Numbered from the stretch's first letter, positions 1-8,585 are shown. The stretch: DNA of 64,000 nucleotides from Parvularcula sp039822105 (GCA_039822105.1 JBCBMW010000015.1:1-64000); one strand, 5' to 3'. Numbers and translations are program-made. The notes: generated from the sequence alone by a model not told the origin.

Positions 1-240
1 AACACTAATTTCTTCTGGTTCGATATTATGTGAATGTATAAGGAGAGATTGAACAGACAAAAGCTGATCTTCGATAAATGAATCGAACTGATCTTGGTAG
101 TTTTCCGAAAAGCGCTTTACTAAGGCGGTTTTCTTATCTTCATTCTGTTGAATTAAAGTGGAAAAACCATTCAGTGCATCTTCATACCTAAACTCGTCGA
201 TCGCTTCTTGAATGGCGTCAACAGAGAGGTGATCAACCAT
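1..240 (-). CDS. Hypothetical acidic protein, partial (runs off the window)
   Basis: An open frame on the minus strand starts at the ATG read from 240 down and stays open for 80 codons to the window edge, so the C-terminus is missing. A purine-rich AAAGG sits about 8 bases before the start. The visible part is acidic, helix-like and has no signal peptide or membrane segment. The DNA is clearly more AT-rich than the housekeeping genes further right, suggesting acquired DNA. I do not recognise the family. Small acidic proteins of this kind are common among immunity proteins, but nothing here proves that. Confidence 0.5.
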   Translation of the reverse strand, partial: MVDHLSVDAIQEAIDEFRYEDALNGFSTLIQQNEDKKTALVKRFSENYQDQFDSFIEDQLLSVQSLLIHSHNIEPEEISV

Positions 241-468
241 CTAAAAACCTTTCGGAAGTAGAATATTGGTGGTTGGCTATATTTTTCCAGCTGTAAAATG
301 AAAACGAGTAAACATTTTTGTACCACTATAGTTGACATAGTGAAAGCATATTTTCCGTTTCCTAATGGAGAGATTGAGGCTTAGCTTCAGCCAACCATCC
401 GTAGGCCGAAGAAATTGTTTATTTCTACATGGACTGAATTTCAAAGTGGGTGGTCAGTGAGGGGCTAG

Positions 469-762
469 CTATCTTATGTCTTCCTTCGCCCGCCGCTTCC
501 GCATGTGCGGCTCCAGTTCGATTTTCCGGAGGCAGATGTTCTGGGGGGTGATTTCCACCAGTTCGTCGTCGCCAATATAGCTGATCACTTCTTCGAGGCT
601 GAGGCGCCGGGGCGGGGTGAGGCGGACGGCATCGTCCTTTCCGGCGGCGCGGATGTTGGTGAGCTGCTTGGCCTTGAGAGGATTGACGTCGAGGTCTTGG
701 GGCTTGGCGGTTGCATCGGCTGAAGCTCCTGACGGTGCCAAAGGCTTACGGCATTGACACAC
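469..762 (-). pseudogene. typA: 3'-end fragment of a second typA gene
   Basis: The reading frame ending at 469 encodes the last roughly 80 residues of a TypA/BipA GTPase and nothing of the GTP-binding or translation-factor domains. It is nearly identical in protein to the end of the intact typA at 2445-4289, apart from two substitutions and a different last four residues. The matching DNA (484-709 against 2460-2685) differs at about 18 of 226 positions, and all but two changes are silent. That pattern means both sequences evolved as working genes before this one was cut. Upstream of 709 the similarity stops and the frame runs into unrelated sequence. It is a scar, not a functional gene; the 97-codon frame may be opened by chance. 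Confidence 0.85.
484..709. repeat. Left copy of a 226-base diverged direct repeat (typA 3' end)
   Basis: This block aligns without gaps to 2460-2685 in the same orientation at about 92% identity. The two copies flank the serine hydrolase gene at 829-2427. Confidence 0.9.
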
Positions 763-828
763 TTTACCGGCTTCTCATTCCAGTGCTTTGAAGCTGCAAT
801 TCCAACCGTAGGCAGGGAGTGATCGATC

Positions 829-2427
829 ATGTGGTTGGATGACGCAAAACAGTTGGCCGTGGCAATGGCAGGCGGGGTGCTCGCATTCTCCGTCCCCGGA
901 TGCGATGGCGAGGACGGTGATGCAACAGACCAGGCGCTACCCGATTATGCGGAGGAAGCGCAGCGGGTCATTGAGACTTTCGATGCCACCGGGATGACTG
1001 CCATCGTCATGGTCGACGGTGAGATCGTCTACCAGGACGTGTTTGGCTCTGCTGAGGCGGGTACGGAGCGCCCAGTCACCATCGATATGTTGTTCCCGAT
1101 CGGCTCCATCTCGAAAACCTTCACGGCCACCGCTTTGGCCATGTTGGTCGACCAGGGTCTTGTCGATTGGGATGCGCCCATGACGACCTACATCCCTGAG
1201 TTTGAGATTTACGACCCTTGGATTACGGAGCAATTCTCACTCCGCGACGCTGCGACCCACCGCTCTGGATTGCCGTTTGGCGCAGGGGATCTCTTGTTTT
1301 GGCCAGACGGAGAAGGCGATGTTGCCGACCTCATCAATGCGCTGCCGTATTTTCAGCCCACTTCAGGTTTTCGCACCGACTTCACCTACAGCAACCTCTT
1401 ATACATCGTCATGGGTGAGGTCGTCGCGCGGGTCTCCGGAAAAAGCTGGGCTGATTTCGTCACTGAGGAGATCTTCGAGCCCCTGGACATGCAGAGTTGC
1501 GCGGCCGACCGGTCCCGTATCAAAAGCGGCGCCGATGTCGTCAGGGGTCATCAGTTCGCCCCTGGTGCCGACCAGGGGACACCGGTTGATGAACGCACGG
1601 TGCTTCGCGATTGGGTGGCCCCTGCGGGCGGGATCTATTGCTCCGCAGACGATATGATGAAATGGGCGCAGTTCTGGTTCGACGGCGGGTTAACAAGCGG
1701 CGGAGAACGGCTTCTAAGCGAAGCTCAGATAGCGGAGCAATGGCGCGGCATCACGCCCTTGCCCGCTGGCACGCCCTTCGCGCAACGCGGCTCGACCTTG
1801 CACACGCTGTACGGCTTGGGCTGGAACGTTCAGGATTTCAAAGGTGAGCCAATGGTCAGTCATGCTGGCGGCGTGGCTGGTGTCATCAGCAACTTGATCC
1901 TTCTGCCGCAACAAAAGACCGCGATCTTCGCATCGATCAATGACGAGCGCCTTGGTGCGTTCGCTTGGACCTTTCAGATTGCGGATGGTTTTGTTGGCGG
2001 GCAGGACATCGATCACGTGAAAATCTTCGGCGATCGCGCGGCGATGATGTCGGCCATGGCGCAGTCGGCGTTGGACAATGCAGCCACGCCCCCCGAAGAC
2101 GCCGCCGCACCGACCCTACCGCTGAGCGCCTATGCCGGCGACTACGAGGATGCTTGGTATGGCCGCGTGACCATTACAGCGGATACTGACGGTCTGTCGA
2201 TCGATATGAGCCGTTCCGAGCTGCTCGACGCGCCATTGACCCATTTCAATGGCGATCAGTTCGTTGCGGCTTGGCCCGAAAGGTCACTGAATGCCGATGC
2301 GTTCGTGACCTTCGCGGTCGAGGACGGAGCAGTGACCGGCTTCAAAATGAAAGCGGTCTCGGCCACCACCGACTTCTCCTACAACTTCCACGACTTGAAC
2401 TTGGTGCGCGTTCAGGCGGGAGAGTGA
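829..2427 (+). CDS. Serine hydrolase of the class C beta-lactamase family
   Basis: The 532-residue protein has the beta-lactamase/D-aminopeptidase fold signatures: the S-x-x-K nucleophile motif at S93-I-S-K96, the Y-x-N motif at Y187-S-N, and an H-A-G-G segment in the place of the K-T-G box. A C-terminal region (roughly residues 420-530) resembles the DUF3471 accessory domain of such hydrolases. The N-terminus has a hydrophobic stretch ending in V-P-G-C near residue 25, so it may be an exported lipoprotein. The family includes esterases, D-aminopeptidases and peptidoglycan-active enzymes; the substrate cannot be told. A GGGAG element lies 9 bases before the ATG. The gene sits between two diverged typA 3' ends and opposes typA, so it probably arrived with the rearrangement there. 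Confidence 0.88.
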   Translation: MWLDDAKQLAVAMAGGVLAFSVPGCDGEDGDATDQALPDYAEEAQRVIETFDATGMTAIVMVDGEIVYQDVFGSAEAGTERPVTIDMLFPIGSISKTFTATALAMLVDQGLVDWDAPMTTYIPEFEIYDPWITEQFSLRDAATHRSGLPFGAGDLLFWPDGEGDVADLINALPYFQPTSGFRTDFTYSNLLYIVMGEVVARVSGKSWADFVTEEIFEPLDMQSCAADRSRIKSGADVVRGHQFAPGADQGTPVDERTVLRDWVAPAGGIYCSADDMMKWAQFWFDGGLTSGGERLLSEAQIAEQWRGITPLPAGTPFAQRGSTLHTLYGLGWNVQDFKGEPMVSHAGGVAGVISNLILLPQQKTAIFASINDERLGAFAWTFQIADGFVGGQDIDHVKIFGDRAAMMSAMAQSALDNAATPPEDAAAPTLPLSAYAGDYEDAWYGRVTITADTDGLSIDMSRSELLDAPLTHFNGDQFVAAWPERSLNADAFVTFAVEDGAVTGFKMKAVSATTDFSYNFHDLNLVRVQAGE

Positions 2428-2444
2428 GAGAGCCGTTCGGCGGG

Positions 2445-4289
2445 CTAAACCACTTCTCCCTTCGCCCGCCGCTTCCGCATATGCGGCTCAAGCTCGATCT
2501 TCCTGAGGCGGATGTTCTGGGGGGTGATTTCCACCAGTTCGTCGTCGCCGATATAGCTGATCGCTTCTTCGAGGCTGAGGCGACGGGGCGGGGTGAGGCG
2601 TACGGCGTCGTCCTTGCCCGCAGCGCGGATATTGGTGAGCTGCTTGGCTTTCAGCGGATTGACGTCGAGGTCTTGGGGCTTGGCGTTCTCGCCGATGATC
2701 ATGCCTTTATAGACCTTCTCGCCCGGCCCAATGAACATCACGCCGCGCTCTTCGAGGTTCCAAAGCGCAAACGGCACGCTCTCGCCGTCGCCGTTGGAGA
2801 TGAGGGCGCCCTGGCGCCGCGCTTCGATCGTGCCTTTGTGCGGCGCGTGCTCGAGATAGGCGCGGTTCATCACGCCTGTGCCGCGAGTGTCAGTCAGAAA
2901 CTCCGAGTGGTAACCAATCAGCGCGCGGGCAGGGGCGTTGAGGATGATCCGAGTCTTTCCGCCCCCTGAGGGCTTCATCTCCGCGAGTTCCGCTTTCCGC
3001 TGGGTCAGCTTTTCGATGACCGCGCCGGTGTGCTCGTCATCAACATCGATGGTGACCTCTTCGATCGGCTCGAGGAGCTGGCCGCTCTCGTCGCGGCGGG
3101 TGACGACGCGCGGGCGGGAGACGGAGAGCTCAAAGCCTTCGCGCCGCATGTTCTCCATGAGGACGCCAAGCTGCAGCTCACCGCGCCCAGCGACTTCATA
3201 GGCGTCGCCGTCAGCGCTCTCGGAGACTTGGATCGCAACGTCGCCTTCGGCCTGGCGGAAGAGGCGTTCACGGATGACCCGTGATTGGACCTTGTCACCT
3301 TCACGGCCAGCAAGTGGGCTGTCGTTGGGCGCGACCCGGATCGAGAGGGTCGGTGGATCGATGGGTTGCGAGGGCAGGGCGTCGGTGCAGGGCAGGTCGC
3401 AGAGCGTGTCGGCGACCGACGCTTTCTGGAAACCGGCGATGGCGACGATGTCGCCTGGCCGCGCTTCGTCGATCGGCTGGCGCGCAAGACCGCGGAAGGC
3501 GAGCACTTTGGTGATCCGCACACGCTCCACTTCTGAGCCATCGGCGGAGAGGGCTTTCAACGTCATGCCCGGCTTAGCGATGCCCTGGTTGACCCGGCCG
3601 GTCAGGATGCGACCGAGGAAGTTATCCGCTTCAAGCGTTGTCGCCAGCATCTGGAAAGGCTTCTCCGCCGCATCATCAGCCACAGGCGGCGGCGGGACAT
3701 GCGCAATGATCCGTTCAAAGAGGGGTTTCAGATCCTCCCGAGCGCCATTCTCGTCATCATCGGCCCAACCATCACGACCTGAGGCGTAAAGGACAGGAAA
3801 GTCGAGCTGCTCATCATTCGCGCCAAGGGCCGCGAAAAGGTCGAAGGCCTCATCAAGGGCGCGATCAGGCTCCGCCTGCGGACGGTCGACCTTATTGAGG
3901 CACACAATCGGCCGCAGGCCGAGGGCGAGCGCCTTGGACAGCACGAACTTGGTCTGCGGCATTGGCCCTTCTGAGGCGTCGATCAGCAGGACGCAGCCGT
4001 CGACCATCGAGAGAATGCGCTCGACCTCACCGCCGAAATCGGCGTGGCCGGGCGTGTCGACAATATTGAGGCGTACGGGTTCCGTGCCCTTGTCCCACAG
4101 GACCGAGGTCGCCTTGGCGAGAATGGTGATCCCGCGCTCACGCTCAATGTCGCCTGAGTCCATGGCGCGCTCGGCCATCTCTTGGTGGGCCTGCACGGTG
4201 CCGGATTGGCGCAGCATCTCGTCCACAAGCGTGGTCTTGCCGTGGTCGACGTGCGCGATGATGGCGATATTGCGAAGAGCTTCAGTCAT
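2445..4289 (-). CDS. typA: Translational GTPase TypA/BipA
   Basis: A complete 614-residue TypA: the G1 motif in A-H-V-D-H-G-K-T-T near the start, the D-T-P-G-H and N-K-V-D GTPase motifs, then the EF-G-like domains and the TypA-specific C-terminal domain. TypA binds ribosomes and helps 50S assembly and growth under stress. I place the start at ATG 4289, which gives the canonical N-terminus; an ATG at 4325 would add 12 residues that overlap the 37-base repeat. The last quarter is duplicated as a fragment at 469-709, and its upstream DNA is repeated at 5283-5319, so this copy may have replaced an older one. Confidence 0.97.
   Translation of the reverse strand: MTEALRNIAIIAHVDHGKTTLVDEMLRQSGTVQAHQEMAERAMDSGDIERERGITILAKATSVLWDKGTEPVRLNIVDTPGHADFGGEVERILSMVDGCVLLIDASEGPMPQTKFVLSKALALGLRPIVCLNKVDRPQAEPDRALDEAFDLFAALGANDEQLDFPVLYASGRDGWADDDENGAREDLKPLFERIIAHVPPPPVADDAAEKPFQMLATTLEADNFLGRILTGRVNQGIAKPGMTLKALSADGSEVERVRITKVLAFRGLARQPIDEARPGDIVAIAGFQKASVADTLCDLPCTDALPSQPIDPPTLSIRVAPNDSPLAGREGDKVQSRVIRERLFRQAEGDVAIQVSESADGDAYEVAGRGELQLGVLMENMRREGFELSVSRPRVVTRRDESGQLLEPIEEVTIDVDDEHTGAVIEKLTQRKAELAEMKPSGGGKTRIILNAPARALIGYHSEFLTDTRGTGVMNRAYLEHAPHKGTIEARRQGALISNGDGESVPFALWNLEERGVMFIGPGEKVYKGMIIGENAKPQDLDVNPLKAKQLTNIRAAGKDDAVRLTPPRRLSLEEAISYIGDDELVEITPQNIRLRKIELEPHMRKRRAKGEVV
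2460..2685. repeat. Right copy of the 226-base diverged direct repeat
   Basis: This is the 3' end of the intact typA. It matches 484-709 with about 18 mismatches, mostly at third codon positions. Confidence 0.9.
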
Positions 4290-4318
4290 GCTGGCGCGGA
4301 TGCCCGGCTCTCCGCGCT

Positions 4319-4355
4319 TTGGCAAGCGAATATGTTGCGGTGCCGAAAAGGGCCG
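4319..4355. repeat. 37-base imperfect direct repeat, typA-proximal copy
   Basis: The 37 bases immediately upstream of typA recur in the same orientation at 5283-5319 with three mismatches. Similarity ends abruptly on both sides. The two copies bracket the AT-rich C1q-like gene. Confidence 0.85.
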
Positions 4356-4664
4356 ATCGGTGGCTGGGGGTCGTCAAACGAAACGATTTATCAGGGGGCG
4401 GCATCCTGACTGCGGTTTAGCAAAAAGAAAAATGATAGGTGTGCGGAGGGTGTCATATCAATTGGGGTGAGCTGCTCAACAGCGATTATTGCCAAACTGT
4501 AGTTGACGTTAACCAGGCGTGCCATGGCGCATGAAGCACGAAGGCCGCCTAAGAGCGTCGCTAGTCTGACAAGAAGTCTGATGTATGATATTGAATAGCA
4601 TGTGGTTCGACGCCTATTCCTAATGTATCATATCAGGTGTTAAGTGTGCTTGATGGAGATCCCG
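4356..4664. other. AT-rich intergenic stretch without a recognisable gene
   Basis: About 310 bases between typA and the C1q-like gene. I see no open frame with a ribosome-binding site, no tRNA and no strong hairpin. Base composition matches the C1q-like gene that follows, and differs from typA. Confidence 0.5.
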
Positions 4665-5228
4665 ATGTGGCATTTCGCTGTTCCGAGTATTGCTGGTAGA
4701 ATAAACATACCTAATCCGTCAGCTGGAGATGTCGTTTTCGACACGCTCGATGGCGGTTTTTTTGGGTACAATGGCGTCGACTGGTTGTTATTGACTAATT
4801 CCAATATGAATGCGCCAGCTGCAAAATTTTCAACAAGTAGTGGTCAGTCAATACCAGGTACAAATACATGGACGACTATTTCGTTCTCGACATCTGATCA
4901 GGTCTTTAGCAATACCACCTCCTCTATCGTTAATGGAAGTTATCAAATTATGCAGGCAGGAATTTATTCTGTCTCAGCCGCCGCAAGGTTAAGTACAAAC
5001 ACAGCCGCGTTGGGAATCGCGATTTTCGTGAATCAAGAGGCGGAGCCGCGATCTTCGGCGATTTCCATACCTTCTGGTGCGAATGCTGATGTCGCAACTG
5101 TCACGGACATCGTCCAGGTAAGTGCTGGTGATCAAGTTCGTATAGCGGTTAGCCAAGGGGCGGGCGCCAACTGGTCTTTGACGCCTGACAAAAAAGTAAA
5201 CCGTTTTAGCATACATCGCGTCTCCTAA
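4665..5228 (+). CDS. C1q/TNF-like jelly-roll domain protein
   Basis: The 187-residue protein starts with a short module like those in phage tail and collar proteins (a G-D-V-V-F-D-T...G-Y-N-G-x-D-W pattern, roughly residues 22-45). It then has a C1q-like beta-sandwich from about residue 55 to the end, with alternating hydrophobic strands, a G-x-Y segment and a closing R-I-A-V-S-Q-G-A-G strand. Such domains form trimers in exosporium, tail-fibre and adhesive proteins. There is no signal peptide. ATG 4665 is preferred because a GGAGA lies 7 bases upstream; ATG 4653 and GTG 4644 lack one. The gene is markedly AT-rich and lies between 37-base direct repeats, so horizontal origin is likely. The domain call is by eye. 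Confidence 0.6.
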   Translation: MWHFAVPSIAGRINIPNPSAGDVVFDTLDGGFFGYNGVDWLLLTNSNMNAPAAKFSTSSGQSIPGTNTWTTISFSTSDQVFSNTTSSIVNGSYQIMQAGIYSVSAAARLSTNTAALGIAIFVNQEAEPRSSAISIPSGANADVATVTDIVQVSAGDQVRIAVSQGAGANWSLTPDKKVNRFSIHRVS

Positions 5229-5282
5229 GAGCCGTTTCGGAAGTTCAAGCTGGCTGCGGCAGAGTTCCGGTACGCTGGTGGG

Positions 5283-5319
5283 TTGGCAAACGAACATGTT
5301 GCGGTGCCGAAAGGGGCCG
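5283..5319. repeat. 37-base imperfect direct repeat, distal copy
   Basis: Second copy of the block at 4319-4355 with three mismatches, 81 bases before the SIMPL gene. Confidence 0.85.
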
Positions 5320-5399
5320 CGGCAACCTTCCGCGCCTGTCATGAGACGGCGGCCTTTCTGCGTGCTATGACCGCGCTGGGACAAAGAGGGAGACCGGAC

Positions 5400-6125
5400 A
5401 TGGCAGAACGCGGATTGGCCATTGTTGTGAGCGCGGCGGTGTTGGCCGTCGGCGGGGTGATGTCGAGCCAGCTGATCGGTGACGCCGCGCGGGATGCTCG
5501 CCAGCCGACGCGCCAGGTCACGGTGCGCGGCGCAGCGGAACGAGCCGTTGAGGCCGATGTCGGCGTCTGGCGCTTCTCGATCCGTGTGGTGGCGCCCGAC
5601 CTCACGGCGGCGCAGGCGGAGATTGATGCCGATGTCGCCGAGGTTCGCGCATTTTTCGCCGGTACGATGATCGGTGCTGATGCGGTCGAACTCGGCAATC
5701 TCTCGGTGCAAGATGCGCTCGCGAGTTTCTACCGGCCTGACAATTATGATCCGAGTGCGCGGTTTATCCTCGATCAGACGGTGGTCATTCGATCATCAGA
5801 GGTCGGGGCGCTTGAAGACGCGGTGAGACAGCAGGGGGTGCTCCTCCGGCGCGGCGTGGCGCTTGCCAATGGCGGTGTGCGCTATGTCTTCAGTGGACTG
5901 AATGAAGTGAAGCCAGAGCTTGTGACTGAAGCCACGGCCTCGGCCCGCAACAGTGCCGCGCAGTTTGCTGCCGACTCGGGCGCGTCAGTCGGATCGATTA
6001 TCCGCGCGAACCAGGGCTATGTCTCGATCCAGCCCCAGGCTGGTTATGAAGATGTCGGTGAGCCAGGAAGCCGGTTTAAGAAGGTCCGTGTCGTCGTCAC
6101 CATCGACTACGCGCTTGAGGGCTAG
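5400..6125 (+). CDS. SIMPL domain-containing periplasmic protein (DUF541)
   Basis: A 241-residue protein with an N-terminal hydrophobic signal or anchor (residues about 5-25) followed by the SIMPL/DUF541 fold: the opening Q-V-T-V-R-G-A-A-E-R strand, the long helix with A-E-x-D-A-D-V-A-E-V, and the closing K-K-V-R-V-V-V-T-I-D-Y strand. These are envelope proteins of poorly defined role (oral-pathogen SIMPL, BP26, YggE). ATG 5400 is chosen since an AGAGGGAG motif precedes it. The gene meets the six-TM ABC gene tail to tail with a 4-base overlap. Confidence 0.85.
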   Translation: MAERGLAIVVSAAVLAVGGVMSSQLIGDAARDARQPTRQVTVRGAAERAVEADVGVWRFSIRVVAPDLTAAQAEIDADVAEVRAFFAGTMIGADAVELGNLSVQDALASFYRPDNYDPSARFILDQTVVIRSSEVGALEDAVRQQGVLLRRGVALANGGVRYVFSGLNEVKPELVTEATASARNSAAQFAADSGASVGSIIRANQGYVSIQPQAGYEDVGEPGSRFKKVRVVVTIDYALEG

Positions 6126-7099
6126 CGCCGCCGTTTCATCCCAAAAAGCGCGAGTGTCGACGCGAGGCTCGCCGCCTCGCGCTTGGTCCGGAGTGGCGGT
6201 GTCTTTTCCTTCTCAACGCCGCCTTCGGCCGTGTCGTCGAGGCGGTTCACGCGCTCAGTGATCTCCAGCGTTCGCACCAGCTGTTGGTACGTATAGGGAA
6301 GGTTATAAGCCGCGAACTGGAAACGTGTGACGTAGGAAAAGACTGCGAAAATCGTTCCCACCTCGGCATTGTCCACCGACACGGTCTGGTAAAGCGCGAA
6401 GAGAAGCACGCTGGTGAGCACCACATTCGACAGACCAAACATGATGACGTCGGTGTCTGAGAACGCGATCTGCCATCGCGCCAGCCGACGGAAATGCTCC
6501 CGTGTGTCGTCGCGTGAGCCTTGGGAGATCACGTCGACCTCGCGCTCTTGCTGATCACTGATCCGCCGCGAAAGCGACTTGATCCGGCCTGAAAAGGCAA
6601 AGCCGATGATCCCCATCAAGACGATGGCGACACCGCAGGCGATGAGCACCGTCTTCGAAAGAAACCAAAGAAGCGCGACAGAGCCCACGAGGTTGATCAC
6701 AGCACGGAGGGATGAGGGTAGGCTGAACTCAAAAAAGCTCACCACTTCACGCAGCATCCCCGCGCGGGCGGTGATCCGCGTCAGCTCGAGCGAAGCCTCC
6801 TGGCTTGCTGTGACCGCTTGCTCAGCAATGTCGCGATAGATGCGGGCATAGACGCGGGTGTCATAGAACCGGCGCGTCATGCCGATCGTGAGAACCCCGA
6901 CCTGGAGGAGCGCGAGCCAAACCACGCCCGACCAGTCATCGGCGATCAGGCCATCAATCGCTACGCCGAGCAGGAACGGCTGGAAGAGCCACAGGACCGA
7001 GCTGAAAAGAATGAGTCCAAGCGTGGTGAGGATCGGCGCCCAATAGCGGCGAAAGATATTGCCGTGGGTCACGGCAAGTGCCGGTCCTTCGTTCGCCAT
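6122..7099 (-). CDS. ABC transporter six-transmembrane domain protein without an ATPase domain
   Basis: The 325-residue protein has about six hydrophobic segments spread over residues 20-275, with the long cytoplasmic helices typical of a type I exporter membrane domain. It then ends in a charged tail with no Walker A, signature or Walker B motif. Families of such ATPase-less exporter domains exist, and their partners are usually unknown. No nucleotide-binding gene lies next to it, so either it borrows an ATPase encoded elsewhere or it acts alone. Confidence 0.8.
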   Translation of the reverse strand: MANEGPALAVTHGNIFRRYWAPILTTLGLILFSSVLWLFQPFLLGVAIDGLIADDWSGVVWLALLQVGVLTIGMTRRFYDTRVYARIYRDIAEQAVTASQEASLELTRITARAGMLREVVSFFEFSLPSSLRAVINLVGSVALLWFLSKTVLIACGVAIVLMGIIGFAFSGRIKSLSRRISDQQEREVDVISQGSRDDTREHFRRLARWQIAFSDTDVIMFGLSNVVLTSVLLFALYQTVSVDNAEVGTIFAVFSYVTRFQFAAYNLPYTYQQLVRTLEITERVNRLDDTAEGGVEKEKTPPLRTKREAASLASTLALFGMKRRR

Positions 7100-7271
7100 G
7101 TGCCTTGCCCCTTACCCGACCCCAGACGGCCAACGCCGCAGCGCACCATGGCCAGAGGCATCAGGTACGGATCTGTCACCTAGCACATGGGGCTGAGGAA
7201 GCGAGCCGGGCGACCAGGCTTCTCTTTTGCTGCCGTCGCAAAGGCGAGAATCGAGCAATGGTGAAGCGGCT

Positions 7272-7712
7272 ATGCTCGATCATCCCATCACCGAAGCTGT
7301 GACCCTCGCCTTTGCGCCGATCTTCCTGCTGACCGGGCTTGGCGCCCTCTTGAACGTCATGACGCTGCGCCTGGGCCGGGTGGTTGATCGCGCGCGGTAC
7401 ATTGAGGATCTGCTGGAAGACGGCGAGGCGCCTGATCGGGCAAGGCGGCACCGCGGAGAGCTCGTCTACCTCGGTGCACGGATCAAATCCGCCAATCGTG
7501 CGATTTATGCCACCTCGATTTCCGCTTTGCTCGTTTGCCTCGAGGTGGCTCTGTTGTTCCTCGAGCGGCTCCTGCCAATGAGCGTCGCAGTGGTGGTGGC
7601 CGGTCTTTTCATTGCCACGATGATGTCGCTCACCGTGGGGCTCGTCTTCTTCCTGATCGAAATTGGAATCGCGACCCAGTCCCTCAACATCAGGAAAGAA
7701 CTGCTCCGCTGA
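7272..7712 (+). CDS. DUF2721 family membrane protein
   Basis: A 146-residue protein with one hydrophobic segment near the N-terminus (A-P-I-F-L-L-T-G-L-G-A-L-L), a charged R-x-x-R-L-G-R-V-V-D-R-A-R core and two C-terminal membrane segments, the layout of DUF2721. The function of the family is unknown. I use ATG 7272, which gives the usual N-terminus; an upstream ATG at 7227 adds 15 unconserved residues. It is divergent from the six-TM ABC gene. Confidence 0.82.
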   Translation: MLDHPITEAVTLAFAPIFLLTGLGALLNVMTLRLGRVVDRARYIEDLLEDGEAPDRARRHRGELVYLGARIKSANRAIYATSISALLVCLEVALLFLERLLPMSVAVVVAGLFIATMMSLTVGLVFFLIEIGIATQSLNIRKELLR

Positions 7713-7767
7713 CCTCGCGTCTTGCCGTCTTTGGGCGTAAGTGGCGCGGGTTCAGGGAGATGGGCAC

Positions 7768-8585
7768 ATGCGGCTCGACGATTTTGGCCAGTCCGACAAC
7801 ATTAATGATCGCCGGGGGCAGGGCGGGCCAGCCATGGGCGGCGGCAACGCCTTTTTGCTGGTCTATCTTTTTCGCTTTATCTTCAACCGCTTTGGGATCG
7901 GCGGCGTGGTCGTCGCGGGTGGCGGCTTGTTCTTGCTTTCGAGCCTTGGCCTCAACCCCCTGGGTGGGCAGGGGCCGCAGCCGCGGACCTATGACACGAA
8001 GTACGACCAGCTGGTTGGTGCTGTTTTGCTCTCGACCGAACGTGTCTTTGCCCAGATGTTTGAGGAAGAGGGGCTGGGCGTCTACCCAGAGCCAACGCTC
8101 AACCTCTTCGCTGGAGGTGTACGGACGGCTGGTTGCGGTTCTGCAAGCTCTGCGGTGGGACCCTTCTACTGTCCCGGCGTTTCGGGGCACCGGGTGACTT
8201 CGCTCAGGCCTATGTGATCGCCCACGAGGTGGGGCACCACATCCAGACCGTGACCGGTATCTCTGATCAGGTGCGGCGTCTCGAGGCGCGGGCGTCGAGC
8301 AAGGCTGAAGCGGACGTCTTCTCTGTTCGCCAAGAGCTCCAGGCGGATTGTTTTGCTGGGGTGTGGGCTGGCCGAACCCAGATCCAGCTCGATGACGGCG
8401 ACATCGAAGAGGCGCTGCAGGCCGCCAATGCCATTGGCGACGATGCCATTCAGCAGAAGGTCCAAGGCCGCGTGGTGCCCGACAGCTTCACCCATGGCAG
8501 CTCGGCCCAGCGGCAGGAATGGTTTGCGCGCGGCTATCGCGCCCAAGAGCTTGCTGCTTGCGACACGTTCAGCGTCGAACTCTGA
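7768..8585 (+). pseudogene. YpfJ-type neutral zinc metallopeptidase, disrupted by an internal deletion
   Basis: The first frame (7768 to about 8190) encodes the normal family start (M-R-L-D-D-F-x-x-S-D-N, one membrane helix at about residues 30-55) up to the G-P-F-Y-C-P-G motif. The rest, from R-R-F-G-A-P-G-D-F-A-Q through the zinc-binding H-E-V-G-H-H and the conserved E-L-Q-A-D-C-x-A-G-V-W motif to the C-terminus, lies in another frame (to 8585). In known members some 15-18 residues (V-Y-L-D-x-x-F region) separate these two motifs; they are missing here. So a deletion of 3n+1 bases both removed a conserved strand and shifted the frame. ATG 7768 has a GGGAG upstream. Both halves otherwise look well conserved, so the loss is recent or an assembly fault. 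Confidence 0.85.

Noticed and set aside
2271..2969. Plus-strand frame of 232 codons across the typA 3' end
   Set aside because: It reads the reverse of typA; its apparent similarity to the frame at 505-723 only reflects the typA 3' repeat.
829..4325. Long frames on the strand opposite typA and the hydrolase
   Set aside because: They follow the codon pattern of the real genes in mirror image, have no ribosome sites and match no known protein.
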